Shown here: positions 1 to 9,827 of the stretch, piece after piece
Layout: each line of letters begins with the position of its first letter
How positions within the stretch are numbered: the first letter of the stretch is position 1
Source: JANMJD01 sp963847945
GTDB lineage: Bacteria > Actinomycetota > Acidimicrobiia > Acidimicrobiales > Ilumatobacteraceae
NCBI GenBank assembly: GCA_963847945.1
Contig: CAWKBX010000001.1
Span: 186,001 to 250,000, forward strand
Length of the DNA stretch: 64,000 nt
Direction: 5' to 3'
The notes under the pieces: generated by a model
Database searches by the model: none
Told to the model about the DNA's origin: nothing
Seen by the model: the letters and a program-made list of their open reading frames with translations, nothing else
Program-made: the position numbers and the translations under genes

Positions 1-1261
1 TCGGGCGATGATCGAACCGTTCCACCGACCTCAGCCGGAGTCGATTTCGAGCAGCCCGATGACGCCGCGGAACAGCGACGTCTTGCCCGATGCCGACCGG
101 CCCGCTGACGACGGTCAGCGTGCCCCGCTGGATATCGAGGTCGATGCTGGACAACCCGCGGGCGGCGACCGTGAGACCGCGCACCTCGAGTCGTCTCCAG
201 CGGTTGACGAGCGCGAGTACCACCGGAGCGACCACGGCGGACCGCCGAGACCGGCAGGGCGAGCTGGCCGACGAGCGGATCGGGCTGCGGCGAGGCTCGG
301 GGCAGCGCACAGTGCGTCGAGCCGGTCGGCGGATACCTCGAAGCGCCGCCGTCCCGCGATCAGTCCACCGATCCGCATCGGCAACCACACCAGTCCCAGC
401 AGGTAGGCCGCGAACTGGGTGATCTCGCCGGCCGTCAGGCGTCCTCGGGCGGCGACGACCAGCGCGAGGCCGACGAAGACATCGGCCATCGTCGAGTTGA
501 TCGTCCACTGCACTTCGTTCCACACATGATCGCCGACGGCGGCCTTGGCCCGACTGGCATTGAGCTCGTCGAGCCGTCGGAGCACGCCGGGCTGGGCGCC
601 AGCGACCTTGACGGTCAGCGACGCCTCGAACGCCGAGGCGAGGAAGTCGCTGACCGCACTGGCCGCATCTCTCAAACGTTGGCGGAATCGGCGGGCGAGG
701 CTGGCGATCAGGCCATTTCCCCAGCCCACGAGCAACAGCGGGGCGATCCCGACGAGCGCCCCGAGCGGATCGATCCGCACCAGGAACCACGCCGCGATGA
801 TGCCGTAGATCGAGCGCGCCGACCAGATCGACCCAGTTGTCGAGGAGGAACATCGTGTCGAACGGGTCGTCACGGAGCCGCACGAGAACATCGCCGACCG
901 GGACGTTGCGGGGCGCGGCGATGCCACCCCCGCTGGCCAGCTGCGCCCGCACGACGTTGGCGCGCATCAGCGCCTTCGACGATTCGGCGCCCTGGACGTA
1001 GACCCAATGGGCCGCGGCGAGACCCCAGATCATCGCCGCCTCGGCGATCGCCAGGGCGGCGATCAACACCCACAACCGGGTGGTCGGCCCGCCGGACTTC
1101 TCCAGCGAGTTGAAGATCTGCCCGATCAGCCAGCCGGGGACGATCGGTGAGACGAAGTAGATGATCCATCCCGCCGTTCCGGTCCAGTACCAGCGGCCGC
1201 GGAAGTTCGCCGCCCGCCACATCCGCCGCTCCCCGTGCAGCCTGCTGATCGTGTCGCTCAC
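1..1261 (-). CDS. ABC exporter half-transporter, second subunit (partial, frameshifted)
   Basis: Predicted multidrug- or lipid-type ABC exporter half-transporter with a fused membrane domain and ATPase domain; the ATPase part runs off the window. The GTG start at 1261 overlaps the stop of the upstream ABC gene by 4 nt (GTGA), so the two form a translationally coupled pair. The membrane domain reads in one frame to about position 815, then continues in another. Near position 91 one extra base breaks the Walker A motif; removing it gives GPVGSGKTSLFRGVIGLLE. Another indel is near position 33 and one more lies around 215-300. These are probably sequence errors, since both sides of each break keep family-like sequence. 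Substrate is unknown. A true pseudogene is possible. Confidence 0.72.
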   Translation of the reverse strand, partial: MSDTISRLHGERRMWRAANFRGRWYWTGTAGWIIYFVSPIVPGWLIGQIFNSLEKSGGPTTRLWVLIAALAIAEAAMIWGLAAAHWVYVQGAESSKALMRANVVRAQLASGGGIAAPRNVPVGDVLVRLRDDPFDTMFLLDNWVDLVGALDLRHHRGVVPGADRSARGARRDRPAVARGLGKWPDRQPRPPIPPTFERCGQCGQRLPRLGVRGVADRQGRWRPARRAPTARRAQCQSGQGRRRRSCVERSAVDDQLDDGRCLRRPRAGRRRPRTPDGRRDHPVRGLPAGTGVVADADRWTDRGTAALRGIRRPARRTVRCPEPRRSPIRSSASSPCRSRRSAVVAPVVLALVNRWRRLEVRGLTVAARGLSSIDLDIQRGTLTVVSGPVGIGQDVAVPRRHRAARNRLRLRSVERFDHRP

Positions 1262-3056
1262 TGGAGTTCCTCGGCGTCGTCGCCGATCGCCCGGAGCTTG
1301 GCATAGCGGCTCGTCGGGTCGGCGGCCAGCGTGACCCGGGGCCCGAACTCGACCAGATCGCCATCGGCCAACACGGCGATGTCGTCGCAGACATCGAGGG
1401 TTTCCAACCGGTGGGCGATGATCACGCCGGTGCGGCCGCGACGAACGTCGCCAACGCCGCCGAGATGGCGGCCTGCGTCGCCGGGTCGACACGCGAGGTG
1501 GCCTCGTCGAGGACGACGACGTCGGGGCGACGCAACAGGGCCCGGGCAATCGCCAACAGCTGTGCTTCACCCGCCGACAGCCCGGTGCGGTCGGCGTCGT
1601 CCGATCGGCCGTCGGTCGACAGTCGGGTGTCGAGTCCGTTGGCCAGACCATCGAGCCACCGGCCGAGCCCCGCGTCGCGTAATGCCTGCTCGACTTCAAG
1701 ATCGGGCACGTCGTCGAACATCGCCACGTTGTCGCGGACGCTGCCCGGGAAGAGCTGGACGTCTTGGGGGATGGCCCCGACCCGGCGCCGGAACTCGACG
1801 TCATCGAGACCCGCCACGCTCGTTCCGCCGAGGAGTACGGCCCCCGATGTCGGGGTGACCAGCCGCAGCAACAGCCGAGCAACCGTGGTCTTGCCCGAGC
1901 CTGAGCGGCCGACCAGCCCGACCACCCGCCCTGCCTCGAGTTGCAGACAGAGGCCGCCGAGGGCGGTTTCCCCGTCGAGAGCATCGTCGTAGACCAGACC
2001 GACCTGGTCGAACTGCAGATCGAGCGCGCCGTCGGGCAGCCGCCCCGTGCCCGAGCGAATCCGACGGTGTTCAGCCAGCAGCTCCAATACCCGCCGCGCC
2101 GCGCCGGCGATGCCCTGTGAATCCTGGAGGCGCCACGTGAGGTGTTCCACGGGGTTGCGGACGATGGCGACCAGTCGGTACCCGAGCACGACCCCTCCGA
2201 TCTGCAGCCGACCTGCCCCCATCAACGCCGCGCCGACGGCGAGGATCCCGACCTCACAGGCTCCAATCACCGACTTGATCGAACCCTGGACCAGCATCTC
2301 GGCCCGGACCCGGCCGCCGGCCGCCTTGACCAACCGGGCCGACGCATCGGCGAAACGGCGCAGCCCGTGAACCCCGCCGGCCAACGCGGCGACGTCGTCG
2401 GCTCCCGACAGGTATTGCTCGATTGAGCCGTTCATCTCGGCGTCGATCGTTCGCTCGGCGACCGTCGCGTCGGTCGATGTGTTGCGGACCCGCCACATCG
2501 TCCAGCCGAGCAGGCCATAGCCGACGACGAGCGGAGGGGCGAGCAGTGGTTCGACGACCGCGAGGACGATCAGGCTGGTGACGGCCAGTAGGGCGATCCC
2601 GACGATCCGCGAGACGACCGAGGCCATGAAACTGGTCACCGATGTGACATCGCTGTCGCAACGGGTGAGTAACTCGCCCGGGGTGCGGTCGCGATGGAAG
2701 GCGAGGTCGGCGTTGAGCACATGGCTGGCCAGGTCGTGGCGCAGCCCGTTGGTCAGGCCCCACGCCAACACCGTCGAACGCCAGGTGACCAGAATGCCGA
2801 TTCCCGACGACGCCAGCCCGAGCACGGCGTAGCCAAGCCCGAGCGGCATCAACCGCCGCGCCGAGGCTCCGTCGACGGCCAGGTCGACGAACCTGGCCAT
2901 CAACAACGCCGCGATGATCGGCAGCGATGTAGCGATGGCCACGAGCAGGCCATAGCTGACGAACAAGCGTCGATGCGGCCGAATCAGCGAACCGAGAAAC
3001 CGCCAGTTGGCCCCGTCGTCACCGGTGCTGGCCGGCTCAGCGACGCGGAAAGCCAC
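1258..3056 (-). CDS. ABC exporter half-transporter, first subunit (one frameshift)
   Basis: Half-size ABC exporter: N-terminal six-helix membrane domain (about residues 20-310) followed by an ATPase domain. Walker A is GRSGSGKTTVARLL, the signature is the variant LSAGEAQL, and Walker B is VVVLDEATSRVD, with the catalytic Glu present. Translation from the GTG at 3056 stops early near 1422. The remaining C-terminus (IIAHRLETLDVCDDIAVLAD and on to 1258) reads in a different frame, so one indel lies near 1433 in a GC-run. The gene lies directly downstream of the single-pass membrane protein at 3063 and upstream of its partner half-transporter. Together they look like a heterodimeric exporter; substrate not predictable. 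Confidence 0.82.
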
Positions 3057-3062
3057 GCGGCC

Positions 3063-3629
3063 TCAGACCGCGAGGTCGGTAGGGGTTTGGCAACTCTTCA
3101 TGTTGTTTTGCCGGGCGAAGTCGTTGATGAAGTTGCTGATCGGACTCCCGTTGATCTGGGTCTCGTTGAGCAGCACGTTCTCACCGGCGCGGATGCGGGC
3201 AACCATTTCGGTGCGGTCGGCGAGATAGATGCGGTAGTCGGCGATCCACAACGGGACGACCTCTTGGCCCTTCGCATCGGTGGGCTTGTCGGCCTCGAGT
3301 TCGTCGACCAGGGTGGTCAAAATCACGTTGGTCTTGGCGATGATCTCGGCGCGTTCGGCCAGCGCATTCGGCCCGGCCTCTTCGATCGTACGGACGTCGC
3401 GCAGGGCGAACAGCTCCTCGGCGGCCGCCGCGGACTGCACCTCGGCGCGGGCTGACCACGTGCGATCACCGATGCGATTGATGCCTTCCGTAGTGGCGAA
3501 GAAGTATGCGTAGATCCACATCGCCGCCAGCAGGGCGACGATGACTCCGAGCAGCACGGTCACCCAGCGGCGCCGCGGTTGCTCGTCGTCGGCCGAATCG
3601 GCGGCAACGTCGGTGGTGGGTACCGTCAC
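3063..3629 (-). CDS. single-pass membrane-anchored protein of unknown function
   Basis: A 188-residue protein with a charged cytoplasmic N-terminus (about residues 1-22), one hydrophobic segment (WVTVLLGVIVALLAAMWIYA, about 22-41) and a mostly helical extracytoplasmic domain. There is no cleavable signal and no recognised catalytic motif. Its start overlaps the stop of the DoxX gene by 4 nt and its stop lies just before the ABC exporter start, so DoxX, this protein and the two ABC subunits probably form one transcript. A role with the exporter is inference from position only. Confidence 0.7.
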   Translation of the reverse strand: MTVPTTDVAADSADDEQPRRRWVTVLLGVIVALLAAMWIYAYFFATTEGINRIGDRTWSARAEVQSAAAAEELFALRDVRTIEEAGPNALAERAEIIAKTNVILTTLVDELEADKPTDAKGQEVVPLWIADYRIYLADRTEMVARIRAGENVLLNETQINGSPISNFINDFARQNNMKSCQTPTDLAV

Positions 3630-4141
3630 TTGGCGGCGGCCGGGGGTCGGTAACAGACGGCCAGTTGGGCGATCGCCCCGCCGACACCGACGACGGCGGC
3701 GATGATCGCGCCCTTCGAGCCGGTCATGTGGGTGTCGAAGGCCTCGTCAAGCGACCATTCGCCAGCCCCGATTGCCCCCACGCCGAAAGCGGCGATGGCG
3801 ATCGACCCGCAGTACTCCCAGCCCTGACCCGGCTTGAAGATGAAGAAGCCGTTCTTGAGATGCGAGGTGTAGATGGCCACGACCATCAGGCCGATCAACC
3901 CGGCCGCGGCGAGCGGGGTGAGCAGGCCCACCGCGAACAACACGCCGGCCCCGATCTCGGTGAAGGCGGCGATGCGGGCCTGGAGCATCGGCCACTTCAT
4001 GCCCATCGACTCGAACCAACCGGCGGTGCCCTTGAGCCCACCGCCTCCGAAGACCTTGTTGTAACCGTGATACGCCATCGACAGGCCGAAGAAGACCCGG
4101 ATGGCAAAGAGCCCGAGGTTGATGTGATTCACGGCGCTCAC
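3626..4141 (-). CDS. DoxX family membrane protein
   Basis: A 171-residue protein of four hydrophobic segments with the DoxX family pattern. The first helix is followed by SMAYHGYNKVFGGGG, then GWFESMGM and an A-rich second helix, with LLTPLAAAGLIGLM and FFIFKPGQGWEYCGSIAI further on. DoxX-like proteins are small inner-membrane proteins linked to redox and thiol homeostasis in some actinobacteria; the exact function here is not shown by sequence. The GTG start at 4141 is the first gene of an apparent leftward operon and diverges from the ABC gene at 4213. Confidence 0.85.
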   Translation of the reverse strand: MSAVNHINLGLFAIRVFFGLSMAYHGYNKVFGGGGLKGTAGWFESMGMKWPMLQARIAAFTEIGAGVLFAVGLLTPLAAAGLIGLMVVAIYTSHLKNGFFIFKPGQGWEYCGSIAIAAFGVGAIGAGEWSLDEAFDTHMTGSKGAIIAAVVGVGGAIAQLAVCYRPPAAAK

Positions 4142-4200
4142 GCTAGGCGGTGCGGCGCCCGGTCCGCGGAATTGGAGCAGGTGGAGCGGTGCGTCGCTGG

Positions 4201-4206
4201 TAGAAA
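4201..4206 (+). promoter_or_regulatory. -10-like box (TAGAAA) 6 nt before an ATG start
   Basis: TAGAAA ends 6 nt before the ATG at 4213, the spacing expected when the transcript begins at the start codon. No Shine-Dalgarno sequence is seen. Confidence 0.4.
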
Positions 4207-4212
4207 CGACGT

Positions 4213-5994
4213 ATGAACCGCGTCGAGACTCCGAGTGGCGCGCTCGATCGGGGTTCGACGCTACGACGCGGTCTGACCCTGGTCCGTCATCACATCGGTC
4301 TGCATCCGGTCGAGTTTGCCATCGCGGTGAGCGGCGCCGCGGTGTTCGCGGTATGCACGATTGCCTCGTCGTGGGCGATCCGCCGTCTGGTCGACCGGGT
4401 GATCGTGCCCGCGTTCGAGGTTCGCCGCCCGTCGGCGGGAACGGTGATCGCTGGGGTCGGCGTGATGATTGGCATCGGGTTGGTTCGGGCGGCGGCGGTG
4501 GTTCTGCGCCGGACGTTCGCCGGCCGCGCCCAGTACCACAGTGAGCAGAGCATCATCGGTCAGTTGACCGACAAGATGCAGGCCCAGCCGTTCGAGTGGA
4601 CGCAGCGTCGACCGTCGGGCGACCTGGTGGCGCGCCTCGGCGTCGATGCCCAGGCCTCGGTCGGGGTGCTCGCCCCGCTGCCGTTCGCGCTGTCGACGGT
4701 GCTGTTGATCCTGATCGCGGGGGCGTGGCTGATCGTCACCGACGTGGTGCTCGGGCTGGTTGCGGTTGCGTTGTTTCCCCTCCTCACCGGGCTGAATGTG
4801 GCGTATCAACATCGGGTGTCTCGCTACTACGACGAGGCACAAGACCATCTCGGTCGATTGTCGGCCGCGGTGCATGAGAGCTTCGAAGGCGTGATGGTCG
4901 TCAAGGCGTTCGGGGCCGAAACCCGCGAGGCCGACCGTCTGGCGACGATTGCGGCCCATCTGCGCCGATCGCGCATCCACGCCGTGGCGATCAAGGCCAA
5001 TTACGAGACCCTCATCGACGTGGCCCCGACGGTGAGCAACATCGTCTTGGTATTGGTCGGCGCCATCCGGGTGCGCGACGGAATGATGACCGTCGGCGAG
5101 ATCACCAGCTTCGTCTACCTGTTCACGTTGCTCGTCCTACCGCTGCGACTGGTCGGCTACGCGTTGTCGGAACTCCCGCATTCGCTGGCCGGTTGGGCCC
5201 GGGTGCGCGAGATCCTCGACGAACCCACCGAGGACGACCCGACGCGGCACGTCGCCGCGGCCGCGCCCGGTTGGGGCCTGGCGCTCGACCACCTCACGTT
5301 TGCCTACGAGCCCGGCCGGCCCGTGCTCGATGATCTGTCGCTGCACATCGCCCAGGGTCGAACCGTCGCCCTGGTCGGCGCGACGGGCTCGGGGAAATCG
5401 ACATTGCTCTCGCTGATCGTCGGGCTGCGCTCCACCGACACCGGGCGGGTTGCCCGTGAGTCGGGCGCGTGTGCGCTGGTCTTCCAGGAACCGTTCCTGC
5501 TCGGCGGAACGATTGCCGACAACGTGACGCTCGACGAACCGATCGACGCGGCCACCGTCGCCAAGGCGCTGGCGACGGCCTCAGCGGCCGAGTTCGTCGA
5601 CCAACTTCCCTCAGGAGCCGACACGATCGTCGGGGAGCGGGGGATCAGCGTGTCGGGCGGCCAACGTCAGCGGATCGCCCTGGCCCGGGCGTTGGCCCGT
5701 CAACCCCGGGTCCTGCTGCTCGACGACACCACCTCGGCGCTCGACCCGGGCACCGAGGCACAGATCCTCACCCAACTCCGCACGACCCTCAGCGACATCA
5801 CCACGGTGATCGTGGCTTCGCGGCCGTCGACCATCGCCCTGGCCGACGAGGTGGCGTACCTCGCCGACGGCCGGATCGTCGCCCACGGCAGCCACAACGA
5901 CATCGCCGCGGCCCACCCTGGCTACCGGGCCCTCGTCGACGCCTACGAAGACGACCGCGCCGCATCCGCATCCGCCGCCGAGGTGCTCTCGTGA
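4213..5994 (+). CDS. ABC exporter half-transporter with degenerate ATPase site (subunit A)
   Basis: A 593-residue half-transporter: membrane domain about residues 25-320 and ATPase domain about 355-580. Walker A GATGSGKST lies near residue 389 and the signature SVSGGQRQR near 479. Walker B reads VLLLDDTTSALD, so the residue after the Walker B Asp is Asp instead of the catalytic Glu. That substitution is a known mark of the degenerate site in heterodimeric exporters such as TM287/288. The stop overlaps the GTG of the partner gene at 5991 by 4 nt, fitting a heterodimer. The start follows a -10-like box by 6 nt. Substrate unknown. Confidence 0.88.
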   Translation: MNRVETPSGALDRGSTLRRGLTLVRHHIGLHPVEFAIAVSGAAVFAVCTIASSWAIRRLVDRVIVPAFEVRRPSAGTVIAGVGVMIGIGLVRAAAVVLRRTFAGRAQYHSEQSIIGQLTDKMQAQPFEWTQRRPSGDLVARLGVDAQASVGVLAPLPFALSTVLLILIAGAWLIVTDVVLGLVAVALFPLLTGLNVAYQHRVSRYYDEAQDHLGRLSAAVHESFEGVMVVKAFGAETREADRLATIAAHLRRSRIHAVAIKANYETLIDVAPTVSNIVLVLVGAIRVRDGMMTVGEITSFVYLFTLLVLPLRLVGYALSELPHSLAGWARVREILDEPTEDDPTRHVAAAAPGWGLALDHLTFAYEPGRPVLDDLSLHIAQGRTVALVGATGSGKSTLLSLIVGLRSTDTGRVARESGACALVFQEPFLLGGTIADNVTLDEPIDAATVAKALATASAAEFVDQLPSGADTIVGERGISVSGGQRQRIALARALARQPRVLLLDDTTSALDPGTEAQILTQLRTTLSDITTVIVASRPSTIALADEVAYLADGRIVAHGSHNDIAAAHPGYRALVDAYEDDRAASASAAEVLS

Positions 5995-7791
5995 GAACCG
6001 GTGATGCCGCAGGAGCCGTGGCGACGCTGTCGCGGGGTCAGCGCCGCACCAGAGCTGACCCGGGGCGCAGGGGCGACCATCGGCCTCGCCCTGGTGGGAG
6101 CCGCGGGACGCATCGTGGTGCCGGTGCTGATCCAACAGGCGATCGACGGGGGAATCACCGACGACGGCGTCGATGTCGACCGGGTGGCGATGCTGTGTGC
6201 GATCGGGTTCGTCGTCGTGGTGATCGCCGGGTTCGCCCAGCGGGCCACGATGCTGCGGCTCGGGGTTCGCAGCGAGGACGCCCTCTACGGCCTGAGGGTG
6301 CGGCTGTTCGAGCACATTCATCGACTGAGCCTCGCCGAGCACGCCGAGGAACGACGCGGCGCGCTGGTCGCCCGGGTGACGTCCGACATCGAGACGATGA
6401 CCCAGTTCTTCTCGTGGGGAGGCATTGCCTGGCTGCTCGACTCAACATTGATGGTGCTGGTCGCCGGCGTCATGCTGGCCTACGACTGGGTGCTCGCGTT
6501 GGTCGCCTTCGCCGTCGCCGCTCCACTGGCCATCGTGCTGCGAGCGGTGCAGCGGCGACTTGTGCGCGGCTACGAACGGGCCCGCGAGAGCAACGGCGAG
6601 TTCATGTCGCAGGTCGGTGAAATGGTCACGGCCAGTGCGGTGACCAGGGCCTATGGGGCGCGGCCGGCCGCGACTCGGCGGGTGTTGCGGGCGGCCGACA
6701 ACCGGGCTGAGGCGTTCATTCGGTCACAGACGATCGGGGCGTTCCTGTTCCCCTCGGGCGAGGTGTTCTCGGTGCTGACCGTCGCTGCCGTCGTCGGAGT
6801 CGGCGTGCTGCGGGGGGCATCGAGCGGCCTCACCTCGGGCGCGTTGATCGGCTTCGTGTTCCTCACCTACCGCTTCCTCGAACCGATCGCCGGGCTGACC
6901 GAGGTGCTCGACCAGACCCAGGCCGCGGTGGCGGGTCTCCGACGCATTCTCGGCGTGCTCGACATCCCCGTCGGCCCGCCGGAACCGGCCCATCCGACAC
7001 CCCTGCCGCCGGGGAGGCTCGGCGTGACGATCGAGGGGGTCGACTTCGGCTATCGGCCGCGGCTCGGCCTCGACGAGGATGGCACGCTGGCTTTGGAAGG
7101 CGTGAGTCTGACGATCGTCCCCGGCGAGCAGGTCGCCCTCGTCGGTGCCACCGGGTCGGGCAAGAGCACACTGGGTCGGCTCATCGTGCGGCTCGCCGAT
7201 CCGACCGTCGGGCGAGTCACCATCGGCGGCATCGACCTGCGTCATGTCGCCAACGACGATCTGCGGAGCCGAGTGATGCTCGTTCCCCAAGATCCGTTCT
7301 TGTTCGATACCTCGATCGAACGGAACCTCGTCTTCGCCCGCCCAGGGGTCGACCACGATGCGATTGCCGCGGCGTTCGACGAGTTGGGTCTCGGGGAGTG
7401 GGTCGCCAGTCTGCCCGACGGTTTGGCCACCGAGGTGGGCGAGCGCGGTGAGCAGCTCTCGGCCGGTGAACGCCAATTGGTGGCGTTGGCCAGGGCATAT
7501 CTGGCCGACCCCGACGTGTTGTTGCTCGACGAAGCCACATCGGCGGTCGATCCGCTCACCGAGACCCGTCTCGCCAATGCGCTGGCCCGTCTCGCCGAAG
7601 GTCGCACGACGATCGCCATTGCCCACCGTCTCTCCACGGCCGCCCGCGCCGATCGGGTTGGCGTCATGGAACGGGCGAAGCTGGTCGAGGTCGGCCACCA
7701 CGACGCCCTCATCGCCCGTGGTGGGGTGTACGCCGGGCTGTTCGCGGCATGGATGTCGGCGACCGAGACCGGCGCCGGTTCCGACGGGTAA
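5991..7791 (+). CDS. ABC exporter half-transporter with canonical ATPase site (subunit B, N-terminal frameshift)
   Basis: Partner of the gene at 4213. The likely start is the GTG at 5991, overlapping the previous stop by 4 nt; it reads VRTGDAAGAVATLSRGQRR before the frame changes near 6040 into APELTRGAGATIGLALVG, which then runs to the end. An alternative is a start at 6001 without a shift. Membrane domain about residues 25-320. The ATPase domain has Walker A GATGSGKSTLGR (codons 7144-7170), the variant signature QLSAGERQL and a full Walker B/Glu LLLDEATSAVD. A consensus catalytic site here plus a degenerate one in subunit A matches heterodimeric type IV exporters. Confidence 0.87.
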
Positions 7792-7794
7792 CCT
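7789..7794 (+). promoter_or_regulatory. -10-like box (TAACCT) 6 nt before a GTG start
   Basis: TAACCT is followed by 6 nt and the GTG at 7801; no ribosome binding site precedes the gene. This is consistent with a leaderless transcript. It overlaps the stop codon of the upstream ABC gene. Confidence 0.4.
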
Positions 7795-7800
7795 CCGGCC

Positions 7801-8709
7801 GTGCTGTTGGCCGGTCTGCGTGACCTGATCCCTTCCGACCTTCGTGACCGGCTGCGGCCTCTGGCTCGTCGCCTGGGCGTGGCCAGACCGCCGGGTGCGT
7901 GGTCCGAGGCAAAGGTCAGTCCGTGGCGACCACCGTCCACCGGCGAAGCGACGGCCGGGGCATGGTGCCTGATCTGCCGGTGGCAGGGCGACGAGTTCAT
8001 CGGCGGGTTCAACAGCGAGCTGTCTCGTTGCCCGCAGTGCGGCTCGATCGCTCGCGACCGGTTTCTGCTCGCTGCCTGGTTCCAGCGGAGCGCCAAGCCG
8101 TCGACCCGACTGCGGGTGCTCGAGACCAGCCCGCGACTCGGTGACGACTACCGCCGGGCGATGGGCGGCTGGTTCGACTACCTCGCCAGCGACTTCGACG
8201 AAAGCGCCCACCGTGGGAGCGTCCGCCTCGACCTGCAGGCGATCGACCTGCCCGACGCGTCGCTCGACGTGATCCTCAGCGCCCACGTGGTCGAACACAC
8301 CCTCGACCCCGATGCCGTCTTTGCCGAGGTCCACCGAGTTCTGGCCCCGGGCGGCCTGCTCTACCTGCAGGTCCCGGTGCTCCACGCCCGTACCCAACGA
8401 CCGGCTGGGGTTGAGTACCACGGCGACAACACGCTGGTCCACTGGCGCTTCGGGCTCGATTTGACCGATCGGCTGCGAGCTGCGGGATTCGAGACGACGC
8501 TGGTCGTCACGCAGGACTGGCTCGATCTGGTCGCCGCCGGTCCGGGGGCGGTAGCCGGGGTGCCAACCGGCGACATCGATGCGATCGACCTGCTGGGCGC
8601 TCCGAACGCCGCCGACTGTGTCGCACTCCTCGACTCTGCCGAGGCCCGCCGCCATGGCTTCCTGCCTCCGTGGCAGTACTTCACCTGGGAATGCCGCCGC
8701 GTCGGCTGA
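7801..8709 (+). CDS. SAM-dependent methyltransferase with N-terminal zinc ribbon
   Basis: A 302-residue protein. An N-terminal CLIC...CPQC pair (Cys56/Cys59 and Cys77/Cys80) suggests a zinc ribbon. A class I methyltransferase-like core follows, with acidic strand ends and the type-11 methyltransferase post-I pattern DASLDVILSAHVVEHTLDPD and VHRVLAPGGLLYLQVPV. The usual glycine-rich motif I is weak (VLETSPRLGDDY), which is seen in methyltransferases that act on bound or polymeric substrates. Substrate unknown. It follows the ABC pair but has its own predicted leaderless promoter. Confidence 0.8.
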   Translation: MLLAGLRDLIPSDLRDRLRPLARRLGVARPPGAWSEAKVSPWRPPSTGEATAGAWCLICRWQGDEFIGGFNSELSRCPQCGSIARDRFLLAAWFQRSAKPSTRLRVLETSPRLGDDYRRAMGGWFDYLASDFDESAHRGSVRLDLQAIDLPDASLDVILSAHVVEHTLDPDAVFAEVHRVLAPGGLLYLQVPVLHARTQRPAGVEYHGDNTLVHWRFGLDLTDRLRAAGFETTLVVTQDWLDLVAAGPGAVAGVPTGDIDAIDLLGAPNAADCVALLDSAEARRHGFLPPWQYFTWECRRVG

Positions 8710-8732
8710 GGCCGGTCGGGGGCGGATCTCGC

Positions 8733-9760
8733 TCAGCGAGGGTCGACGAGGACCTTCACCGCGTGGCTGGGGTTATCGCCAAGTGCGGCCATCGTCGAGG
8801 GGAGCTCGGCAAGGGTCACGGTCATGTCGTGGAGCGGTTCGACCCGCACCTGGCCCGACGCGATCAGGTGCATAGCCAGGGGAAACTCATGGTGGAGGTA
8901 GCCCAGCGAGGCGACCATCGTGATCTCCTTGCGCAGCCACGAGCCAGGGTCGATCGTCGCCTGACCGCTGGCCAACCCGACCAGGTTGATCGTGCCGCCT
9001 TGGCGGGTGAGATCGGCCGCGGTCTGCACCGTTGCCGGTACGCCGGCGCACTCGAACACCATGTCGGCACCCTGCCTGCCGAACGCGTCGCGAGCCTCGT
9101 CGGGTGACAGTGCCTCGTCGGCCCCGACGGCGAGGGCGGTTGCCCGCCGAGTCGGGTTGAGGTCGATGGCGACCACCCGCCCGGCGCCGTGGGCGCGAGC
9201 GACCTGCAGAGTGAGGAGCCCGATGGGGCCGCAACCCTGCACCACCACCGTCGCCCCGAGGGGAATTGGCGTGCGGCGCACCGCGTGGAGGGCGACCGTG
9301 GTCGGCTCGACGATCGCGCCTTGCACGTCGCTGAGCTCCGCGGGGACTGCGATCAGTCGGGTCGCATCCATCGCGACCCGCTTGGCGAATCCGCCGTGGG
9401 GCGGGGCCAGCGGATCGCGCCCGACCATCCCTAAAACGCGGTGGAACAGTACGGGCCGCGACCGGCCCGGCAGTTGGCGCACCGTCCGCAGGGAGCGGCG
9501 ACGGCGGCCACCACCCGGTCGCCCTCGGTCAACCCGCCCACGCCCTCGCCGATCGACGAGACGATGCCGACGAACTCGTGGCCGCAGATCGCCGGGTTGT
9601 ACGGGGTATGGCCGAGGTAGCCATGGACGTCGGTGCCGCAGATGCCGCAGAGGTGGACGTCGACGACGGCCGTGCCCGGCTGAGCGATTGGCTCGGCCAT
9701 CTCGACCAGTTCGAATCGACGATGACCGGTAACCAGACCTGCCTGCATTCGGTGGAGCAT
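8733..9760 (-). CDS. zinc-dependent alcohol dehydrogenase (one frameshift)
   Basis: Medium-chain dehydrogenase. The N-terminal catalytic domain from the ATG at 9760 contains CGICGTDVHGY and GHEFVGIVSSIGEGV. It also carries a structural zinc-site cysteine group (CGRCANCRAGRGPYC). The NAD(P)-binding domain follows, with VVVQGCGPIGLLTLQVARAHGA, and then a catalytic C-terminal part. The N-terminal frame stops at about 9431 and the rest continues in another frame; the junction is a TTTT run (coding GCGTTTTAGGG), so a lost T is the simplest cause. About 342 residues when joined, normal for the family. It diverges from the SDR at 9828. Probable polyol, sorbitol or threonine-dehydrogenase-like activity; substrate not assignable. 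Confidence 0.85.
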
Positions 9761-9827
9761 AGATCGGGACGGGGTCGGGTCCCCGGCCAACTCGTGCCGG
9801 GCCTCGCTGGTCAATAGGGTGGCGGCC

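Noticed and set aside
6724..8655. Open frame of 643 codons antisense to the ABC subunit and methyltransferase genes
   Set aside because: Composition is shadow-like and it crosses two well-supported genes on the other strand.
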